Origin: Paenibacillus sp. FSL H7-0331
GTDB lineage: Bacteria > Bacillota > Bacilli > Paenibacillales > NBRC-103111
Assembly (NCBI RefSeq): GCF_001956045.1
Contig: NZ_MRTH01000050.1
Location: 1 to 48,071, forward strand
Direction: 5' to 3'
DNA length: 48,071 nucleotides
In this document: one piece after another, positions 1-10,000 of the stretch
Layout: the number at the start of each line of letters is the position of its first letter
Position numbering within the stretch: the first letter of the stretch is position 1
Notes under the pieces: generated by a model
Told to the model about the DNA's origin: nothing
Database searches by the model: none
What the model saw: only the letters and a program-made list of their open reading frames with translations
Position numbers and translations under genes: made by a program

Positions 1-6
1 GCATAT

Positions 7-47
7 AAATGTCGCACAACAGTTATTGTGCGACATTTAATTTTTTT
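7..47 (+). terminator. Rho-independent terminator for an upstream plus-strand gene
   Basis: A perfect 13-bp stem (7-19 with 26-38) with a 6-nt loop is followed on the plus strand by a run of T at 41-47. The T run is on the plus-strand side, so it best ends a plus-strand transcript entering from the left. The stem also overlaps the stop codon of the minus-strand gene at 37-1134 and may act in both directions. Confidence 0.7.
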
Positions 48-1134
48 CATGCGCAATAATCTCAATATGTCCTTCGAATGTCGGTTTATTCGGTACAACT
101 AACACATGGGTTGTGCCTGGATATAAGCCAAGCTCCCGATTTTCTTGAAATAAATGGAAACGGTCCTGTTCTACTGATCTTTCCCATCTCACGGATTGCA
201 CCTTGTCTCTCTGAAACAGATACCCCTTGCCGCTGCCAACAAGTCCAACATCACGACGACCCTCATCGTCCAAAATAATATGCTCAGCCTCAATGACAAC
301 CACGTTGGCTGCGGTTAACTGTACATTGTTAGATATATCCAAATGCGGTGAATCGTTGATAAATCGCTTATATAGTCGGCTCTCTGGATCATATTGATAA
401 GAAACCACATAGTTATTTAGCAAAAAGGTAACGTTGATTCGGGTAAGACGATTTTCATGTGCTTCCGCAGTAGTTTCTGCCATGAATGTCGCCTGTGCCT
501 GCAGATTCTGACTGAGCTCTCGAATGCCCATTTTCCTAACTCCGGTTTCGAGGTTGTCCAGACTGGTATATAAATTATGTGGCGCCTTACGGTTAGCGTC
601 CCGCCAAAAAAAAGGTCCGGCATTCGTAATTTCGTCCATATGCTCGAGTTTTTGTGCTGATAATTCCGTATACGCATCCGGACTTCCTCCTGCATGAACA
701 GGTACCGCGTCCATCATTTTTCCCAAATTTATGTAATAGGGACGGATACTTCGAACTGGGCCAATTGGCCCATCCCAATGTTTACTTTGGTAAACGGCTA
801 CCAAGCGAGTGATTTCCCCCTCTGCCAGTATTTCAAACAAAACGTCTGCATAGCTGAGCCCGGACTGGGGTCTTGCTTGCGGTGCATTATTAACCATGAC
901 CATAAAAGGTCGATGTGTGCTTGCACTTGGCGCTTTTGTGCCCGTGAGTGGCCACACATATTCCGGAAGTTGAGGTTTGTTTGTAACAGGTGGTCGAAAC
1001 TCATGCGTGACGGTCTCATCAGGAGCAGGTACTACAACAACAGCGGCAGGCTTATCCTTATTTATACCGCATGAAGCTGTAACCATCGCCAATACGCCGC
1101 AGACGATCAGAGATACAGCAACTTTTTGAACCAC
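37..1134 (-). CDS. DUF3048 (YerB-like) lipoprotein
   Basis: Predicted 365-residue exported lipoprotein resembling the YerB/DUF3048 family. The function of the family is not known to me; members are surface lipoproteins in Bacilli. The N terminus has a basic start, a hydrophobic stretch and a cysteine in VTASC, a slightly unusual lipobox. A linker follows, then the N-terminal DUF3048 part (about residues 65-210, with RPFMVMVNNAPQARPQSGLS and a GPVRSIRPYY segment) and a C-terminal part (about 235-350). The start is GTG with GGAGGG about 9 nt upstream. It appears monocistronic: the next gene upstream on the same strand ends in its own terminator. The family call is from recognisable motifs; any role is unknown. 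Confidence 0.85.
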   Translation of the reverse strand: MVQKVAVSLIVCGVLAMVTASCGINKDKPAAVVVVPAPDETVTHEFRPPVTNKPQLPEYVWPLTGTKAPSASTHRPFMVMVNNAPQARPQSGLSYADVLFEILAEGEITRLVAVYQSKHWDGPIGPVRSIRPYYINLGKMMDAVPVHAGGSPDAYTELSAQKLEHMDEITNAGPFFWRDANRKAPHNLYTSLDNLETGVRKMGIRELSQNLQAQATFMAETTAEAHENRLTRINVTFLLNNYVVSYQYDPESRLYKRFINDSPHLDISNNVQLTAANVVVIEAEHIILDDEGRRDVGLVGSGKGYLFQRDKVQSVRWERSVEQDRFHLFQENRELGLYPGTTHVLVVPNKPTFEGHIEIIAHEKN

Positions 1135-1307
1135 ACTCCAATCCCTCCTTCCAAAGTACAGATGTAATCAATAAATTGTACTCTTTATTACCCAAATAAG
1201 AACGAAGAACTGCGGTTGGGCTAAGAAAAGCTGAAGGCAACTGTTCAGCCAATTCTATTATCTCCAATTCCACCAGCCAGAACAACAACAGGAATGCAGT
1301 TCAAAAC

Positions 1308-1354
1308 AAATAACCCTCCAATTTCACTTTAAACGTGATTTTGGAAGGTTATTT
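1308..1354 (-). terminator. Terminator of the isomerase/epimerase gene
   Basis: A 14-bp stem (1308-1321 with 1341-1354) has one mismatch on the plus strand that becomes a G-U wobble in the minus-strand transcript. On the minus strand it is followed by TTTGTTTT. It lies just downstream of the stop at 1389, so it most likely terminates that gene. Confidence 0.65.
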
Positions 1355-1388
1355 TGCACTCATATGGTATGCGTTTTTGCTTAATTAA

Positions 1389-2246
1389 TTAAATGCTGGC
1401 CAATATTTCACGCGTTTGCTCGCCATATTTCTTTAATAATTCCTTCGAGCCGTACAACCCGCTGAAATCCTCAACACCAAGATAGCCATCGTAACCCACT
1501 GCCTTCAAATCTGTTAATACTTGACGCCAGTTCACGATGCCTTGCAGATTCGGCTCCCAATACGAAGCCCAACCTTGCGATCCGTCTTCACGTACGTCGG
1601 CCTTTTTCCAGCCTGTATTTTTAATATGCACATGTGCCAGATAAGGTCCCAACAGCTCCATACCCATGCGGAAATTCTCATAACCCTCGTGGACCATGTT
1701 GCCTGGATCAAACAAGACGCCAATATGAGCAGGATCCGAGTTGCTAACCAGCCGATAAGCCGCGGAAGCACTCGCCGTAATCGTGTTGTGATGCGTTTCA
1801 ACCAAGCATTTTACGCCATACTGCTTGGCCAACGGCTCTACACCTTTGATATACTCACTAGCCAATTGGAACAGTTCGTTATAATGCTTTGTGCCATCAT
1901 AGCTCGGAACACCAACACGGATCGTACTTGCACCCAGTTTTTGGGCTACCTGCAGCACACGCTCTGTGCTTTGTAGATCTCCAGCTTGCAAGTATGGAGT
2001 AACGCTAACGGTTTGCAATCCGTTATCTCGTGCAGCACTGGCAAACCGCTCCAGCTCAGCATCGGTTGCTGCTGGATCTATGGAACACAGATTGTTGCGC
2101 CAAAAAGAGGGCGACTCATCTTTCGCATCCTGTGGTACTTCTTTAAAACGCCACTCAATACCTTCAATTCCTGCTTCCTTAGCGGCTACTGCCAGCTCTT
2201 CCGGTGTCAAATCAGGCGTTACTACGGTGAAAACGGACAATTTCAT
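1389..2246 (-). CDS. Sugar phosphate isomerase/epimerase (xylose-isomerase-like TIM barrel)
   Basis: A 285-residue protein of the AP-endonuclease-2/IolE-IolI-like TIM-barrel superfamily, which binds divalent metal and isomerises or epimerises sugars or inositol derivatives. Metal-site motifs are visible: an ETHHNT strand end (about residue 157), GVLFDPGNMVHEG (about 178) and HVHIKN (about 205), with GVEDFSG near the C terminus. The ATG start has GGAGGG 6 nt upstream. No sugar transporter or kinase is adjacent and the gene looks monocistronic, so the substrate cannot be inferred. IolE, IolI and hydroxypyruvate-isomerase-like enzymes are all possible. Confidence 0.8.
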   Translation of the reverse strand: MKLSVFTVVTPDLTPEELAVAAKEAGIEGIEWRFKEVPQDAKDESPSFWRNNLCSIDPAATDAELERFASAARDNGLQTVSVTPYLQAGDLQSTERVLQVAQKLGASTIRVGVPSYDGTKHYNELFQLASEYIKGVEPLAKQYGVKCLVETHHNTITASASAAYRLVSNSDPAHIGVLFDPGNMVHEGYENFRMGMELLGPYLAHVHIKNTGWKKADVREDGSQGWASYWEPNLQGIVNWRQVLTDLKAVGYDGYLGVEDFSGLYGSKELLKKYGEQTREILASI

Positions 2247-2288
2247 GGCGAACCCTCCAGCTTATTATGGACTTATCCTACGATTAAA

Positions 2289-2350
2289 AGTATAGCAAAG
2301 TGCAAACAATTAATCTATGTTAACGTGAACAATCGGAATATTCAGTTAAC
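2289..2350 (-). promoter_or_regulatory. Candidate promoter of the isomerase gene with two GTTAAC half-sites
   Basis: On the minus strand there is an extended -10 (TGC then TATACT, plus-strand 2289-2294) with a weak -35 about 17 bp upstream. Two GTTAAC palindromes lie upstream at 2319-2324 and 2345-2350, 26 bp apart, a spacing compatible with a regulator. This is a pattern reading only. Confidence 0.35.
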
Positions 2351-2354
2351 TTGA

Positions 2355-2498
2355 ATGCCATTTTCACAGCTCTGGTCCAAGTTTGTAGCTATTAATTCCG
2401 AAATAAACGGCAAAAACCGGACCCGTGTCCGCTGCTTCTGTAAAGGGCAGCTGGATGGCTCCGGCAACTTCTATTATAGCGATTTACAGTATGATTAA
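2355..2498 (+). CDS. Possible small protein (47 aa), unrecognised
   Basis: An ATG-to-TAA plus-strand reading frame of 48 codons lies in the gap between the isomerase gene and trxA. It encodes a hydrophilic peptide with a CFC motif, several Arg/Lys, then a Gly/Asn/Tyr-rich acidic end (FYYSDLQYD). An in-frame stop immediately precedes the ATG and no convincing ribosome binding site is visible, which argues against translation. Alternatively it is the remnant of a longer gene, or chance. A possible minus-strand terminator hairpin lies inside it. Confidence 0.2.
   Translation: MPFSQLWSKFVAINSEINGKNRTRVRCFCKGQLDGSGNFYYSDLQYD
2412..2431 (-). terminator. trxA: Possible trxA terminator
   Basis: On the minus strand a short GC-rich hairpin (CGGAC, 4-nt loop, GTCCG; plus-strand 2418-2431) is followed by GTTTTTG. 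It lies about 90 nt after the trxA stop. The stem is only 5 bp, so the call is tentative. Confidence 0.35.
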
Positions 2499-2519
2499 TC
2501 CGTGAGTATAGTAACAAAT

Positions 2520-2840
2520 TTATGCCAAATGTGGTTCAACCCATGCTAGCATATCCTGAAGCGGTTTGAAGCCAACTACACTGGAAACCTCTACACCATT
2601 TTTGAACAATTTGAGAGTCGGAATACTCATGATACCATATGCTCCTGGAGTTTCCGGGTTATCGTCAACATTCATTTTGGCAATGGTCAATTGGTCTCCC
2701 AATTTCCCATTCATTTCTTCCAGTACGGGTGCAATCATTTTGCAGGGACCGCACCAAGGCGCCCAGAAATCTACGAGTACCAATCCATCCTGGCCAATGG
2801 TTTCTTTAAAATTATCATCTGCTACTTTTACGATTGCCAT
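2520..2840 (-). CDS. trxA: Thioredoxin
   Basis: A 106-residue thioredoxin, the general protein disulfide reductant of the cytoplasm. The active site WCGPCK is present (Cys30 and Cys33), with the conserved cis-Pro segment SIPTLKLF and a full-length fold of typical size. A GTG three codons upstream gives a longer frame. The AAGGAG site lies 8-9 nt before the ATG at 2840 and would be too close to that GTG, so I chose the ATG. The gene starts 31 bp after the IDEAL-domain gene and has no room for its own promoter, so it is probably co-transcribed with it. Together with the Rrf2-type site upstream this suggests redox-linked control, which is inference. Confidence 0.95.
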   Translation of the reverse strand: MAIVKVADDNFKETIGQDGLVLVDFWAPWCGPCKMIAPVLEEMNGKLGDQLTIAKMNVDDNPETPGAYGIMSIPTLKLFKNGVEVSSVVGFKPLQDMLAWVEPHLA

Positions 2841-2871
2841 AACTATCACTCCTTATTTATATGATTCATTA

Positions 2872-3255
2872 TTAATCGATTTTTATTCTTCTTGAAGCAT
2901 GCTTAAATCCTGTCGTTTCTTTGGAAGAATCATTCTGTCTCTTGGACTGAATGCTGCGGAGAGTGGAGCCCAGCTCATCAAACCACAATTGATCCCTCGT
3001 CATCAATGCCAAATCCATCATACTGAGTACATCAGACTCATTGGTAGGTGTGTATTCATCAAGCTTTTCCAGCTTGAACCTCTTGCTGTTGACGGTGTGC
3101 CCGACAGCTTCCTGACGATCTGACTGCGTGACCATCACTTTCACAATTCCATACGCATCCATTGAATCTACGTAACCGATAATTTTTTCGTCCTCCATTG
3201 AGGTCCCTCCAACCCAGTCCCCAACGCCGATCATTGTTTGTTTTGCCCATTCCAT
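2872..3255 (-). CDS. IDEAL-domain-containing small protein
   Basis: Predicted 127-residue cytoplasmic protein of unknown function. Residues about 77-100 (SMMDLALMTRDQLWFDELGS) match the short IDEAL motif seen in Bacillus YpiB-like and ComK-related proteins, where it acts as a small protein-binding helix. The N-terminal half (about 8-70) looks like a small beta domain (VGDWVGGTSMEDEKIIGYVD). Upstream GTG and TTG codons extend the frame, but the GGAGGGGAG site is positioned for the ATG at 3255. It is the first gene of a likely two-gene unit with trxA. The C-terminal tail is basic and rich in Ser/Lys. Confidence 0.7.
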   Translation of the reverse strand: MEWAKQTMIGVGDWVGGTSMEDEKIIGYVDSMDAYGIVKVMVTQSDRQEAVGHTVNSKRFKLEKLDEYTPTNESDVLSMMDLALMTRDQLWFDELGSTLRSIQSKRQNDSSKETTGFKHASRRIKID

Positions 3256-3373
3256 GCTTGCCACTCTCCCCTCCAAAATCTTTCTGTTACAAGATTACCC
3301 ATTTATAACCTATGTTTAATCAATAGAAAGTGTTAAATTGTAAATATTTTCATGAAGGCATGTAATACCCACA

Positions 3374-3396
3374 ACTATAATGATATCAGTTACAGT
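3374..3396 (-). promoter_or_regulatory. Candidate second Rrf2 binding site, upstream of the IDEAL-trxA unit
   Basis: Read on the minus strand, this 23-bp stretch matches the palindrome over the Rrf2 promoter (3925-3947) at 18 of 23 positions, including the ACTGTAA half and the central GATAT. It lies between the Rrf2 stop and the IDEAL gene, about 120 bp upstream of its start. A TATAGT or TATCAT -10-like hexamer is inside the site, but no good -35 is visible. Confidence 0.5.
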
Positions 3397-3449
3397 TCAG
3401 GTATAGAATAGCATTGGTTTTGCCTATGCTATACAGGCTTTATTATACG

Positions 3450-3881
3450 CTAAGTCTTACTCTGCTGTTCCTTACGGACCTGGATCAATACATCAAGTAT
3501 GGTCCACTGATTGAAGTACTCAATCATCTGACGCTCTGCGTTCATAAAAATACCCTCCATAACTGAAGCCATATTACATGCAACCATACATTCCTGCTCA
3601 ATATCACCTGAACACCAACCCGGTTTCACAGAGCCGAGTGAAGTTAGCTGATAAATCTCACCCAATGTGACTTGATCAGGCTCGCATTTCAAAATAAATC
3701 CGCCGCCGATACCTTCCTTTGCTCCAACATAACCTTGCTTGCGAAGCAGCGCCATGACTTTGCGCACTCTTGCCGGATGGGTACAAACATTGTGTGCTAT
3801 CATATCGCTGGTTGCCATATGCTCAGGCTTGTAAGCAAGAAGCGTCAGACTATGAACCGCTATTGTAAATTCGCTATTCAT
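3450..3881 (-). CDS. Rrf2-family transcriptional regulator with three conserved-looking cysteines
   Basis: A 143-residue Rrf2 regulator. The winged helix occupies about residues 1-75 (VRKVMALLRKQGYVGAKEGI and GGGF wing). The dimerisation helix and redox loop follow with Cys90, Cys98 and Cys102 (C-x7-C-x3-C), close to but not the same as the IscR (C-x5-C-x5-C) or NsrR (C-x5-C-x7-C) spacing. An iron-sulfur cluster or a thiol switch is therefore plausible but unproven. The ATG at 3881 has AGGGAGG about 7 nt upstream. The gene has a perfect promoter with an overlapping palindrome, suggesting autoregulation. The likely second target is the adjacent IDEAL-trxA pair. Confidence 0.85.
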   Translation of the reverse strand: MNSEFTIAVHSLTLLAYKPEHMATSDMIAHNVCTHPARVRKVMALLRKQGYVGAKEGIGGGFILKCEPDQVTLGEIYQLTSLGSVKPGWCSGDIEQECMVACNMASVMEGIFMNAERQMIEYFNQWTILDVLIQVRKEQQSKT

Positions 3882-3924
3882 TAGATATCCTCCCTGACGA
3901 TACTACTTGCTGCCTTCACCTTAT

Positions 3925-3959
3925 ACTGTTATTATATCGATTACAGTTGATTCTGTCAA
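3925..3959 (-). promoter_or_regulatory. Consensus sigma-A promoter with overlapping 23-bp palindrome (Rrf2 autoregulation)
   Basis: On the minus strand the -35 is TTGACA (plus-strand 3954-3959) and the -10 is TATAAT (3931-3936), with 17 bp between them: both hexamers are perfect. A 23-bp imperfect palindrome (3925-3947; arms ACTGTAAT and ATAACAGT, one mismatch) covers the spacer and the whole -10. A bound dimer would block RNA polymerase. Confidence 0.75.
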
Positions 3960-3985
3960 GAGGATAAACTGCCTCTGCAAAAGTC

Positions 3986-4011
3986 ACCCCCGCTTCACTA
4001 GGAAGCGAGGG
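3986..4011 (-). terminator. Terminator of the giant SLH protein gene
   Basis: A GC-rich hairpin (CGCTTC 3991-3996 with GAAGCG 4002-4007, extended by C/G pairs around one mismatch) lies just after the stop at 4025. On the minus strand it is followed by a weak T stretch (GACTTTTGC). Confidence 0.5.
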
Positions 4012-4024
4012 AAACACTGGATAT

Positions 4025-7000
4025 TCAATTGATGAATCCTTCAAATTGTAAAAAGCGTTTTAACATTACTACTGCCTCTGCTCGGGTCGCATTCGCGAAT
4101 GAACCGAACTTATTGTCACTCTGTCCATTAAGTATACTCGCTCCGACTGCTTGAGCAACAGCCAATTGCGCCCAACTGCTGATCTCACCCTTGTCGTCAA
4201 ACTTCGATAATAATTCGGTTCGATTTCCTTGTTCATTATAAGTTTTGCCGGCAATAGCCATGGCTCGCACTAACATCAACGCCATTTGTTCACGGGTTAT
4301 CCCAGTATCCGGTTTAAAGGTTCCATCTTCATAACCCGTGACGAGACCAGCTTGTGCTGCAGCTCCCACTGCGCCTGCAAACCACTCACTCCCATTCAAA
4401 TCGGCAAAATCGGTTCGAGCCTCATAACCAAGTCCAAGCGCCCCAACTAACAAGGCTGCAAATTGTGCACGGGTGATCGTATGGTCTGGACCGAATGTAG
4501 TGTCTGTCTCCCCCCGAACCAATAACTTAGCTGCAAGAAGCTCTATATCAGCCTTAGCCCAATGATTGTTTACATCGATAAACGTTTTATTAGACTCCAC
4601 AATGGTATAGATGCTGTTAGAATGATTTTTGATTATGATCTGTGTGCCTCCACTTCCGTTATCACTGCTGAAAACAGCCGGAACAAAGGTCATCTCGTGG
4701 TTCACTGGGTCATACAGCACCGCTGTCGCTTTGCTTGAATCAACGCTGTGATCCAGTGTGATGGATCTTGAGACGTAGGTGGAAGCAAAGCTATGAATCG
4801 TCATGGTTTTGCCGCCTGCTGAAGCAGTTAAGTCAAACCGGATGATCTTAGGCTTGTCGCCGCCTACCAGAGTGAGCCCTGCATGGAGCGCTCCTTGTTG
4901 TACTTCATCAGCCATCTGACCCGCTACTTTTTCAATTGTTAGATGGATTTGCACATCTTTTGTATCGCTTCCCAGAGCCTTAGCAGCCGCTGTAATATCA
5001 ATCACCTTAACGGGCAGGTCATAGGTAACTGTACCGGATTGAATGGAGATCATGGCATTAGGTACATGCTGCATGGCTTCATGAATAGCTGCGGACGGCA
5101 GCTCTACGGTGGCTGCTGTTCCTGTACCTTTTACTTGTATTGAAATGATCTGATCGGAGGCATCTTTGTCTTTAATGCTCTCCAAAGCTTTTGATAGCGC
5201 CGCTGTATCCACTATAAAATGGTCTATCGTTGCTCCCTCCGCGGATTTTTCTGGGATGAGCGTAATCGTTGAGCCTTCTACTTCTGCACCCTTAGGTCCC
5301 GGAGTGCCATCGACTTGTGCACTGGTGCTGGTATTATCTCCGACTGCAGCCGAACCAGATCCAGCTGAGGCAGAGCCAGAGGAGATTGAATTATTCGAAC
5401 GATTCTGAATCGTTCTTGCAGAAACTGTTAACGCACCGCCTGCATTTCCCGCTCCGTCCAGTGGGATAATACTGTAGTCATAGGTTTTGCTTGGGATTAA
5501 TCCCGTCACGTTATAACTCGTTTCTTTGATGGTCTCTAATGATACACCATCCTGGATAATTCTATATGCTGTAACCCCTATATTATCAACTGCTACAGGC
5601 CAGCTTAAGGTCAGGCTTCGCTGCGAGACATTCGTTAAGCTTAGCAGCGCTCCGCTCGGCCAGGACGGTGGTGTTGTGTCCGACGGTACAACCGGAGGAA
5701 GCGTTGTCCCTTGCTGCGTTGTCACGCTCACGTTGAGCGGCTGGCTATCAAGACCAGCAGCGTCAGTTGCTTTAACACTGAAACTGTACGTCATGCCTGC
5801 GCTCAATCCGCTGACCGTGTAGCTGTAGGTGTTTCCTGTGACCGTAGCCAACAGCACGCTGTCCTTGTAAACCTTATAGCCGTTCACGCCGATGTTATCC
5901 ACTGCCGCGGGCCAGCTTAGCACCGCCCCCGTCTGTGTAACGTTCGCGGCACTTAACGTCAGGCCATTTGGCCAGGATGGTGGTGTGGAATCCCCCTCAG
6001 CTGGCGGCACAATTGGTGGCGTTGTCCCTTGCTCCGTCGTCACACTCACGTTGAGCGGCTGACTAACAAGGCCAGCGGCATCAGTTGCTTTAACACTGAA
6101 TCTGTACGTCATGCCTGCGCTCAATCCGCTGACCGTGTAGCTGTAGGTTGTGCCCGTCACGGTAGTCAATAGCTCGCTGTCCTTGTAAACCTTATAGCCG
6201 CTCACGCCGATGTTATCCACTGCCGCGGGCCAGCTTAGCACCGCCCCTGTCTTTGTAATATTCGCTGCACTTAACGTCAGGCCATTTGCCCAGGATGGTG
6301 GTGTTGTATCCGTGTTCACAGACGGCCACTCTTCGACAACCTGTGTGCTTTCGCTTTTCACATAGTTGACATTGAGGCTGTTCACCGTATTGCTGCGTAC
6401 TTCGATGCCTGTGCCCGATTTAATTTGAATACCGTTGGAATTCCCAGTTAATGTATTGCCGATGATCTGTACATGACTTGGATCACCCGCTCCAATATAT
6501 CCGGCATTTTGATCTCCGTTATCGTGCTCCAGCAGGATGCCCCAATAGCCGTTGGCCGTGTTCCCGCGAATGAGGTTGTTTGTAATGACAGTGCCGGGTC
6601 CATTCAATATCCGAATTCCCGCGGCTCCATCGATGTTGGTTGTAAGCTCAATCAAATTGTTGTGAATGATCGTATCCGGCGTACCCATCGTCACGACGAC
6701 ACCTTCCCGTGTATTACGGATCGTATTATCGTGAATAAAGTTTTTAGGGCCCGATTTGCTATGGTTGCTTGGCGCAGTACCCCCAGTGTTGCCGAGACCC
6801 ACTGCCCCACCGGTAAAAATATCGGTAATGGTATTTCCTGAAATTTCATTTAAATATTCAAGCTCGCCATGAAGATCGATGGCATCCAGCTTGGTTCTGC
6901 TAAAAAGATTGTTTCTGATTAAATTGTTATGTGCGACAAATTGTATAAGAGCTCCATGCCGGAGGTAAGGACCTTCAAAGGATGAATTCTCTACAAGATT

Positions 7001-10000
7001 CCACCGTGTATCGTTATCGAAGCCCAATCGATCGACCTTAGCTGTACCTTGAATGGCAACACCGTAGCCTGAACCACCAGGGCCGACATCGGTGGCATTA
7101 CGGAAGATACTGTTTCGGACAACCGCGTCGTGGCTATTATCAATCCGTATGCCCATCCGTGTGAACTTTTCCACGATCAGATGATCCATCGTTACATTAT
7201 AGGAAGGTGTATCTCCATAGTTGGCAATGACCAGCATGCTGTCAGGCCCGCCTGAGGCTGGGTTATTAACTTTATGATCCGTAGAATACGCTCCGTCCCA
7301 GGTAGACGTTAAGGTCAGATTGGAAATCATCAGATCATGCTGTCCGGACACTTTGAGCATGGCACTATTTTTGATTTTGTTTAATGCTGTTTTCAAAATA
7401 GTCCCGGACTGGCTCTCCCCACGCAGATTAACACCCGTCTTCAACGTTAAGTTAATCAATCCATCGGGGGACGAATTCAAATTGTAGGTTCCGTTCGGCA
7501 GCAGCACCTCATCGCCTGGTACAGCTGCATTAATCGCTGCCTGAATCGCTTGGCGATCGTCAGCTGCATTGTCGGCAGGATTCGCGCCATAATCAAGCAC
7601 ATTGAGCGTTCGGCCCGTTACTGCATGAGCCGTATGAATGGGATGCTCCGTGCCATCTGCATTTTTCATTCCTGGTACTGTAAAGGGCACAGCACCCGGG
7701 GGAGGACCCGGAATAAAATAAGGAATGCTCGCAACCGGTGTGTCTCCGTTAGCAAACGGTGCGTAAATATGCACTTCGGTTATGCTTGTAAATGCACTCC
7801 CATCCGAATTGCCGCGACCGACAATCCGCACATATCTCGCATCCTGATCCGGTATATCAAACGCCTGCATGTCGGTCGTTTTGCCATTACTCGAACCCGC
7901 AAACCGTTCTGACCAGACCTTCCCATCGTCAGACGTTTCAATGGCTAGATTTGTTGCACGTAGGTCACCCTTGTAAAATGCAATTCCTAAATAGCCAATT
8001 CGCTTGCTTTCACCCAAATCATACAGTATCCACTGTCCATCTCCGGAAGCTGACCAGCGGGTGAACAAATTGTTATCGATAGTATTGATCTCTATATTGC
8101 CGTCACTGCCTCCTGCCACTACACCCTCGACTGGAATCGGCGTAATAGGTGCTGATAATGTCGTCCTGCTCAAGGTTAGCGGTGACGGAGTAAAGTTATT
8201 TGAGAGATCTCCGGCTTCTACCTTGAAGGTATAGGCCGTCCCAGGGATTAGTCCCGTGACATTATATGCTGTTCCGCTAACGGTAGTCAGCAATACATCA
8301 TTTTTGTAGATCCGGTACTGCGTTACCGCTTTGTTATCGGTAGCTGCAGGCCATGACAAATGAATGAAGTCCGTACCCAAATTAGCTGCGGACAAGCTGC
8401 TGCCGCTCGGCCATGATGGCGGCTCCTTATCGCTTGAAAGATCGACAGGCTCCTGCACAACAAGCTTCGGCCGCGGATTGCTCGTGCCATTCGCTTCCTT
8501 GGAGTATATGTTTAAAGAAATCCCTGTGTTCGAAGCATCCGCAAGTACAAAAGCTACCTTGCCGCCCATGGACAACTTGCTTCTCACGTAGGCTGATACA
8601 TCCACACTATATAATTGCGGACTGCCCGTGTTATCGGTTGTAACCGTAAATTTGTCAATGTAAGACGCAGAAGCCAAATTCGTTAAGGGCGCATTACTCC
8701 AGGTCAGTGTCGATTCTGTCCACCCTGTATCTTCGATGCCATAGAGGGATAAGGCCACGTCCGTGTTGGATGAACCTTTTTTGGCAGCGACGTTAAACGT
8801 ATACTTGTAATCCGGGCTGCTGTATCCAGAAACATCGTACTTGAAGTAAACGTACTTCTTGTTCGTGCCTCCAGAGGAAACACTGAATAGTCCGGCACTG
8901 CTGCCGGTTGCGGAATCATAATTGGTAGTGGCCTTGCTGCTGTCAATGACTGCGTCATCCGTCGGCGTCAGGCTCCCTTTATCCAAGTAAACGATATTGC
9001 CTGGATCGACAGGCGACTCGGTAACCGTAATCTCACTCTCCGCGTATACCTGCTGAGAGACCGTCGATGCTGCTCTTATTATCGCCTTGCCAGGACTTAA
9101 CGCGGTTACAGTGGCAGCTGCAGGCCCGCTAGATACTACCGCTGCCACATGGCTGTCTGAAGACGTCCAGATGAATGCTGAGCCCGATGGGTCAGCGGGT
9201 GTTACGATTGCGGTAAGCTCGCTTGATGCATTCGGTGCTAGTGTAAGTGATGTCTTATTCAAAGTGATCGAAGGGTTTCCAGAAGGCGGATTTCCCGTTT
9301 TATATATAATAGGCTCCGTAACGGTTCGATTCTTCACATAATTATCCATAAAAACCCAGGCTTCGGCATTCGCTTGATCCGATGCATCTCCGGTAAAACC
9401 GTGGCCTTGACCCGGCACAAGACTGAAATCAACAACATTGACTCCAGCCGCTCTCAGTTGACCAGCAAACTTCACACTATCCGTATAGGGAATGGTTGCA
9501 TCAGCATCTCCATGGCGAATCCAAAAGGGTGGGTCATCAGGAGTCGCATACGTACCGGGCATCGCTGTCCTTGCCTCATCCGGTACAGTGAAAGCCTTAC
9601 GTCCACCCAAAAGCGCTGTCACCGAGCTGTAGCTGTTGGCAAATTCAGTCGTAAAATCCGCAGGTCCAAACCAATCAGCTACGGCCTGCACTTTGTCCGA
9701 GTATTCCGGCCATCCGCCTGAGCCTTCAAGATCAGGTACAGGAACCGTATGCCCGTTGTCCAAAAGAACTTGGTCGGTGGTCATCAAATCTCCCGTCGTT
9801 CCCAGCAGTGATGCCAGGTGCCCTCCCGCGGATGAGCCCCAAACTCCGATCCGGGAAGGATCAAGATGGTACAACGCCGCATTTGCCCTTAAGTATCGAA
9901 TAGCAAGCTTTACATCCTGAATTTGCGCCGGGTAGGGCGCTTCAGGCGTTAGCCTGTAATCAAGCGAGACACCGATATACCCACGCTTGGCGACATAGCT

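Noticed and set aside
1058..1288. 76-codon minus-strand frame at the start of the DUF3048 gene
   Set aside because: Overlaps the lipoprotein start in another frame, no domain or good start site, and the composition looks random.
3403..3426. Terminator for the Rrf2 gene (ATAGCAT/ATGCTAT inverted repeat)
   Set aside because: No T run follows on the minus strand and the loop is long, so only read-through or a weak terminator could be argued.
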